Source: Anaerolineae bacterium
GTDB taxonomy: Bacteria; Chloroflexota; Anaerolineae; Promineifilales; Promineifilaceae
Length of the DNA stretch: 17,366 nt
Assembly: GCA_028277515.1 (NCBI GenBank)
Contig: JANQGC010000276.1
Span: 1-17,366, forward strand
Reading direction: 5' to 3'
Shown here: positions 15,291 to 17,366 of the stretch, one piece after another
Numbering within the stretch: the first letter of the stretch is position 1
Layout: the number at the start of each line of letters is the position of its first letter
Made by a program: the position numbers and the translations under genes
Notes under the pieces: model-generated
The model's input: the letters and a program-made list of their open reading frames with translations, nothing else
Databases searched by the model: none
What the model was told of the DNA's origin: nothing

Positions 15291-15309
15291 AGAATTTCGT
15301 ACCATAATC

Positions 15310-15839
15310 TATCATATCGCAAATGCTGCGCCTCAGCGAGGCGGCGGTCGACCCTCCCGTGATCATCGCACGATTCTCAATGCCATTTTCTGAATCCTCA
15401 ACACCGGTTCGCCTTGGCGCGACCTGCCCGAACGTCTTGGTCCCTGGCAGACCGCCTACAACCGCTTCCATCGCTCGCAAGTCAACGGCACCTTCGACTG
15501 TCTGCAGGCCCGACTGGAAGCCAACAGCCAGACCGACTGGGACCTCTGGTGCATCGACGGTTCGTCGGTGCGTGCCCATGTCCCGGCCATCGGAGCCGGT
15601 TAAAAGGGTGCCGCCTCGAACCCGCCCACCACGCTCTAGGCCGATCGCGAGGCAGTTGGGGCAGCAAGATCCACGTGGTTACTGACAGCCAGGGAACCCC
15701 CTTAGCCGCCCACCTGACCGCCGGGCAAACCCACGAAGCCACCGCCATCGAGCCGGTGGTGACCGTCGTGCGTATTGCCCAACCCAGCAGTCCGCCTCGT
15801 ACCGGACCCGATCGCTTGGCCGGGACAAAGGGTAGATAA
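15310..15839 (+). pseudogene. IS5-family transposase, N-terminal half with stop codons and a frameshift
   Basis: The frame reads QRGGGRPSRDHRTILNAIF, a TGA at 15391, ILNTGSPWRDLPERLGPWQ, then a stretch ending WDLWCIDGSSVRAH, in which CIDGS holds the first catalytic Asp, and a TAA at 15601. A frameshift near 15625 is needed to continue into HHALGRSRGSWGSKIHVVTDSQGTPLAAHLTAGQTHEATAIEPVV. The sequence then ends at LAGTKG, about where the family reads DKGY, just at the edge of the IS256 element. The element is therefore truncated by, or adjacent to, the later insertion. It belongs to a different IS5 subgroup from the remnant at 13.7-14.05 kb, because their conserved segments are not the two halves of one enzyme. 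Confidence 0.8.
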
Positions 15840-15869
15840 CGTAGGGTTTCTTTCGCACATTCAGATAGA

Positions 15870-15941
15870 CGGGTAGCCCCCGCGCTGGTCAAGATTGGGT
15901 TGTTCAGGACCAAGTTTGATCAGACAAGAAGGAGCTACCCG
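15870..15941 (+). promoter_or_regulatory. inverted repeat sequestering the transposase ribosome-binding site
   Basis: CGGGTAGC (15870-15877) and GCTACCCG (15934-15941) are exact complements. The pairing extends over GGAG with one mismatch (15870-15880 with 15931-15941). The right arm lies directly before the transposase ATG and includes part of the AAGGAG ribosome site. Transcripts entering from outside would carry both arms and could hide the ribosome site, while a transcript starting between the arms would not. This resembles known protection of IS elements from read-through expression, but here it is inferred. Confidence 0.45.
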
Positions 15942-17180
15942 ATGCGTGATGGTACCACGGAGGCGGCCGTAGGCAAGAGTTTGGACAAGGTCATTCGGAT
16001 CGACGAGGCCAAGGTTCAGGATCACCTGGGCGAGATGGTTCGTAAGAGCGTCGAGGAGACGCTCAACGGCTTGTTGGATACCGAAGCCGATCGGTTGTGC
16101 AATGCCGGGCGGTACGAACGCAGTCCCGACCGCCAGGACACGCGGGCGGGGCATTACAGCCGCAAGCTGCACACCAAGGCCGGCCAGGTGGAGCTGAAGG
16201 TCCCCAAGCTGCGAAGCTTGCCCTTCGAGACGGAGATCATCAAGCGCTACCAGCGTCGCGAGAGTTCGGTGGAAGAGGCGTTGATCGAGATGTACTTGGC
16301 CGGCGTGTCGGTCCGTCGCGTGGAGGACATTACCGAGGCGTTGTGGGGCACTCGGGTCTCTCCCGGCGTGGTCAGCGAGCTGAACCAGAAGATCTACGGC
16401 AAGATCGACGCCTGGCGGAACGCGAAGATCGAAGGCCGCCGTCCATACGTGTTCCTGGACGGGATCTGGCTGAAGCGCAGCTGGGGCGGCGAGGTGAGGA
16501 ACGTCTCGGTGCTGGTGGCCATCGGGGTCAACCACGAGGGGTACCGGGAGATACTGGGCGTGGCGGAAGGTTCGAAGGAGGATGAGGCCAGTTGGCTGGA
16601 GTTCCTTCGCTGGCTCAAGGGCCGGGGGTTGAAGGGCGCCCACCTGGTGGTTTCGGACAAGTGTCTGGGCCTGGTGGAGGCGTTGGGGGCGGTGTTCCCG
16701 CAGGCCGACTGGCAGCGTTGTGTGGTGCATTGGTACCGCAACGTGTTCAAGGACGTTCCGCGGGAGAAGCTGGGGAAGGTGGCGACGATGCTGAAGGCGA
16801 TCCACGCCCAGGAGGACGCGGAAGCGGCGACGGAGAAGGCCGAGGCTGTGGTGGCGAAGCTGGAGTCGATGAAGCTTCGCAAGGCGGCCGAGACGGTGCG
16901 GAGCGGTTACGCCGAGACGCTGGCGTACATGAAGTATCCGCCGACGCACTGGCGGAGCCTGCGGACGAACAATCCGCTGGAGCGGATCATGAGGGAGATC
17001 CGGCGACGGACGCGTGTGGTAGGCGCGTTCCCGGACGGACGGAGTGCGTTGATGCTGGTGGCGGCGCGTCTGCGGCACATTGCCGGCACGCGCTGGGGTC
17101 TGCGGAAGTACCTGCGGATGGACTACCTGCGGGAGCAGTCAGTAGAGCGGGAGTCGCAGGAGGCGACGATGGTAAGTTGA
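15942..17180 (+). CDS. IS256-family transposase
   Basis: This is a 412-residue DDE transposase of the IS256 (MULE-like) family, apparently intact. The ATG at 15942 is chosen because AAGGAG lies eight bases upstream; the frame is open to 15900 but without a ribosome site. The N-terminal part contains RAGHYSRKLHTKAGQVELKVPKLR (about 68-91). The catalytic residues are Asp173 in FLDGIW, Asp239 in VVSDKCLG and Glu347 in NNPLERIMREIRRRTRVVGAF. The family C-x2-H pair is at Cys260 and His263 in QRCVVHWYRN. It is GC-rich, unlike the host genes. The second Asp motif has KC in place of the usual A/G-H residues after SD, which is a minor variation. It is likely still active or only recently inactive. Confidence 0.92.
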   Translation: MRDGTTEAAVGKSLDKVIRIDEAKVQDHLGEMVRKSVEETLNGLLDTEADRLCNAGRYERSPDRQDTRAGHYSRKLHTKAGQVELKVPKLRSLPFETEIIKRYQRRESSVEEALIEMYLAGVSVRRVEDITEALWGTRVSPGVVSELNQKIYGKIDAWRNAKIEGRRPYVFLDGIWLKRSWGGEVRNVSVLVAIGVNHEGYREILGVAEGSKEDEASWLEFLRWLKGRGLKGAHLVVSDKCLGLVEALGAVFPQADWQRCVVHWYRNVFKDVPREKLGKVATMLKAIHAQEDAEAATEKAEAVVAKLESMKLRKAAETVRSGYAETLAYMKYPPTHWRSLRTNNPLERIMREIRRRTRVVGAFPDGRSALMLVAARLRHIAGTRWGLRKYLRMDYLREQSVERESQEATMVS

Positions 17181-17186
17181 CGTCCA

Positions 17187-17243
17187 CTTTGCCCCTCGCC
17201 CCCTGCTCGCTTCGCTCGCTCAGGGCGAGGGCGAGGGGCAAAG
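17187..17243. repeat. long GC-rich inverted repeat downstream of the IS256 transposase
   Basis: CTTTGCCCCTCGCCC (17187-17201) and GGGCGAGGGGCAAAG (17229-17243) are exact 15-bp complements around a loop of 27 bases that itself holds CTCGC/GCTCG repeats. It begins six bases after the transposase stop. It could terminate transcription of the transposase in both directions, although no T run follows. It may also be a REP- or MITE-like unit carried by the element. Confidence 0.55.
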
Positions 17244-17331
17244 CTCAATGACTGGCGCAGGAGTTGCCTGCGGAGAATGTACGAAAGATTCTGGACACTA
17301 CCGCCCAAGTCGTAGGGCGAGCAACTGAATG

Positions 17332-17366
17332 GTCCGGACACATGGTTTACACGTGTTCGGACACAT
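17332..17366. repeat. short imperfect inverted and direct repeats at the window edge
   Basis: GTCCGGACAC (17332-17341) and GTGTTCGGAC (17353-17362) pair with one mismatch. TCCGGACACAT (17333-17343) and TTCGGACACAT (17356-17366) are also near-identical direct copies. The stretch lies outside the inferred IS256 end and is cut off by the window, so its nature is unclear. It may be the end of another mobile element. Confidence 0.3.

Larger units (their letters stand above)
15848..17291 (+). mobile_element. IS256-family insertion sequence
   Basis: A full-length IS256-type transposase is flanked by short, similar ends. TTCTTTCGCACATTC at 15848-15862 matches 13 of 15 bases of the reverse complement of 17277-17291 (within GAATGTACGAAAGATTC). 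These are taken as the terminal inverted repeats, so the true ends probably lie a few bases further out on each side. A target duplication was not identified. The left end directly joins a broken IS5-family transposase, which suggests insertion into, or next to, older IS material. Confidence 0.65.

Noticed and set aside
13703..15839. The two IS5-type fragments as halves of one element interrupted by the LacI-type gene
   Set aside because: The C-terminal half lies upstream of the N-terminal half on the same strand, and their conserved motifs belong to different IS5 subgroups.
15861..17078. Long minus-strand open frame across the IS256 transposase
   Set aside because: It is rich in Arg, Pro, His and Leu with no domain and is the mirror of a GC-rich transposase with clear catalytic motifs on the plus strand.
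17187..17243. CRISPR-like or tandem repeat array
   Set aside because: There is only one inverted pair and no regularly spaced direct repeats. No CRISPR-like array was seen anywhere in the window.
1..17366. tRNA or rRNA genes
   Set aside because: No cloverleaf, no TTCGANNC-type arm in a suitable context and no rRNA-like conserved stretch was noticed; a covariance-model search would settle this.

Overview
The window looks like an accessory carbohydrate-catabolism locus of a PVC-group bacterium, most likely a planctomycete of the Phycisphaerae/Sedimentisphaerales type, or a lentisphaerote. This is inferred from gene content: a short PEP-CTERM secreted protein, a type II pseudopilin of the planctomycete/lentisphaerote kind, a URO-D-like decarboxylase/methyltransferase, Cys-containing Gfo/Idh/MocA oxidoreductases, a long sodium:solute symporter and a DUF3604-like PHP protein. 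The catabolic genes are moderately AT-rich. The insertion-sequence material around them is clearly GC-rich.

Layout. Positions 1-720 hold IS630-type debris fused to a frameshifted conserved hypothetical gene. Positions 814-11516 (minus strand) hold six catabolic genes, listed here in transcription order: a secreted clan GH-A-like glycoside hydrolase, a PHP metal-dependent hydrolase, Gfo/Idh/MocA oxidoreductase 2, then, after a 0.67-kb gap containing a decayed IS630 element, a URO-D superfamily protein, a sodium:solute symporter and Gfo/Idh/MocA oxidoreductase 1. A probable terminator follows the last gene. Positions 11733-13402 (minus) hold a pseudopilin-like protein and a PEP-CTERM protein separated by a strong GC hairpin. 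Positions 13700-14050 hold the C-terminal end of one IS5-like transposase. Positions 14181-15290 (plus) hold a LacI-family regulator, the only plus-strand host gene. Positions 15310-15840 hold the N-terminal half of a different IS5-family transposase with several lesions. An intact-looking IS256-family element (15.85-17.29 kb) abuts it.

How the genes may work together (inference). The exported hydrolase releases a sugar or glycoside outside the cytoplasm. The symporter imports it with sodium. The two NAD(P)-dependent oxidoreductases, the PHP hydrolase and the URO-D-like protein process it inside. The LacI-type protein is the obvious candidate sensor of the sugar. The substrate cannot be read from the sequence. 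The URO-D-like protein is the unusual member. Its family includes cobalamin-dependent methyltransferases, so removal of a methyl group or another C1 unit from a modified sugar is one speculative possibility, but no corrinoid protein is encoded in the window.
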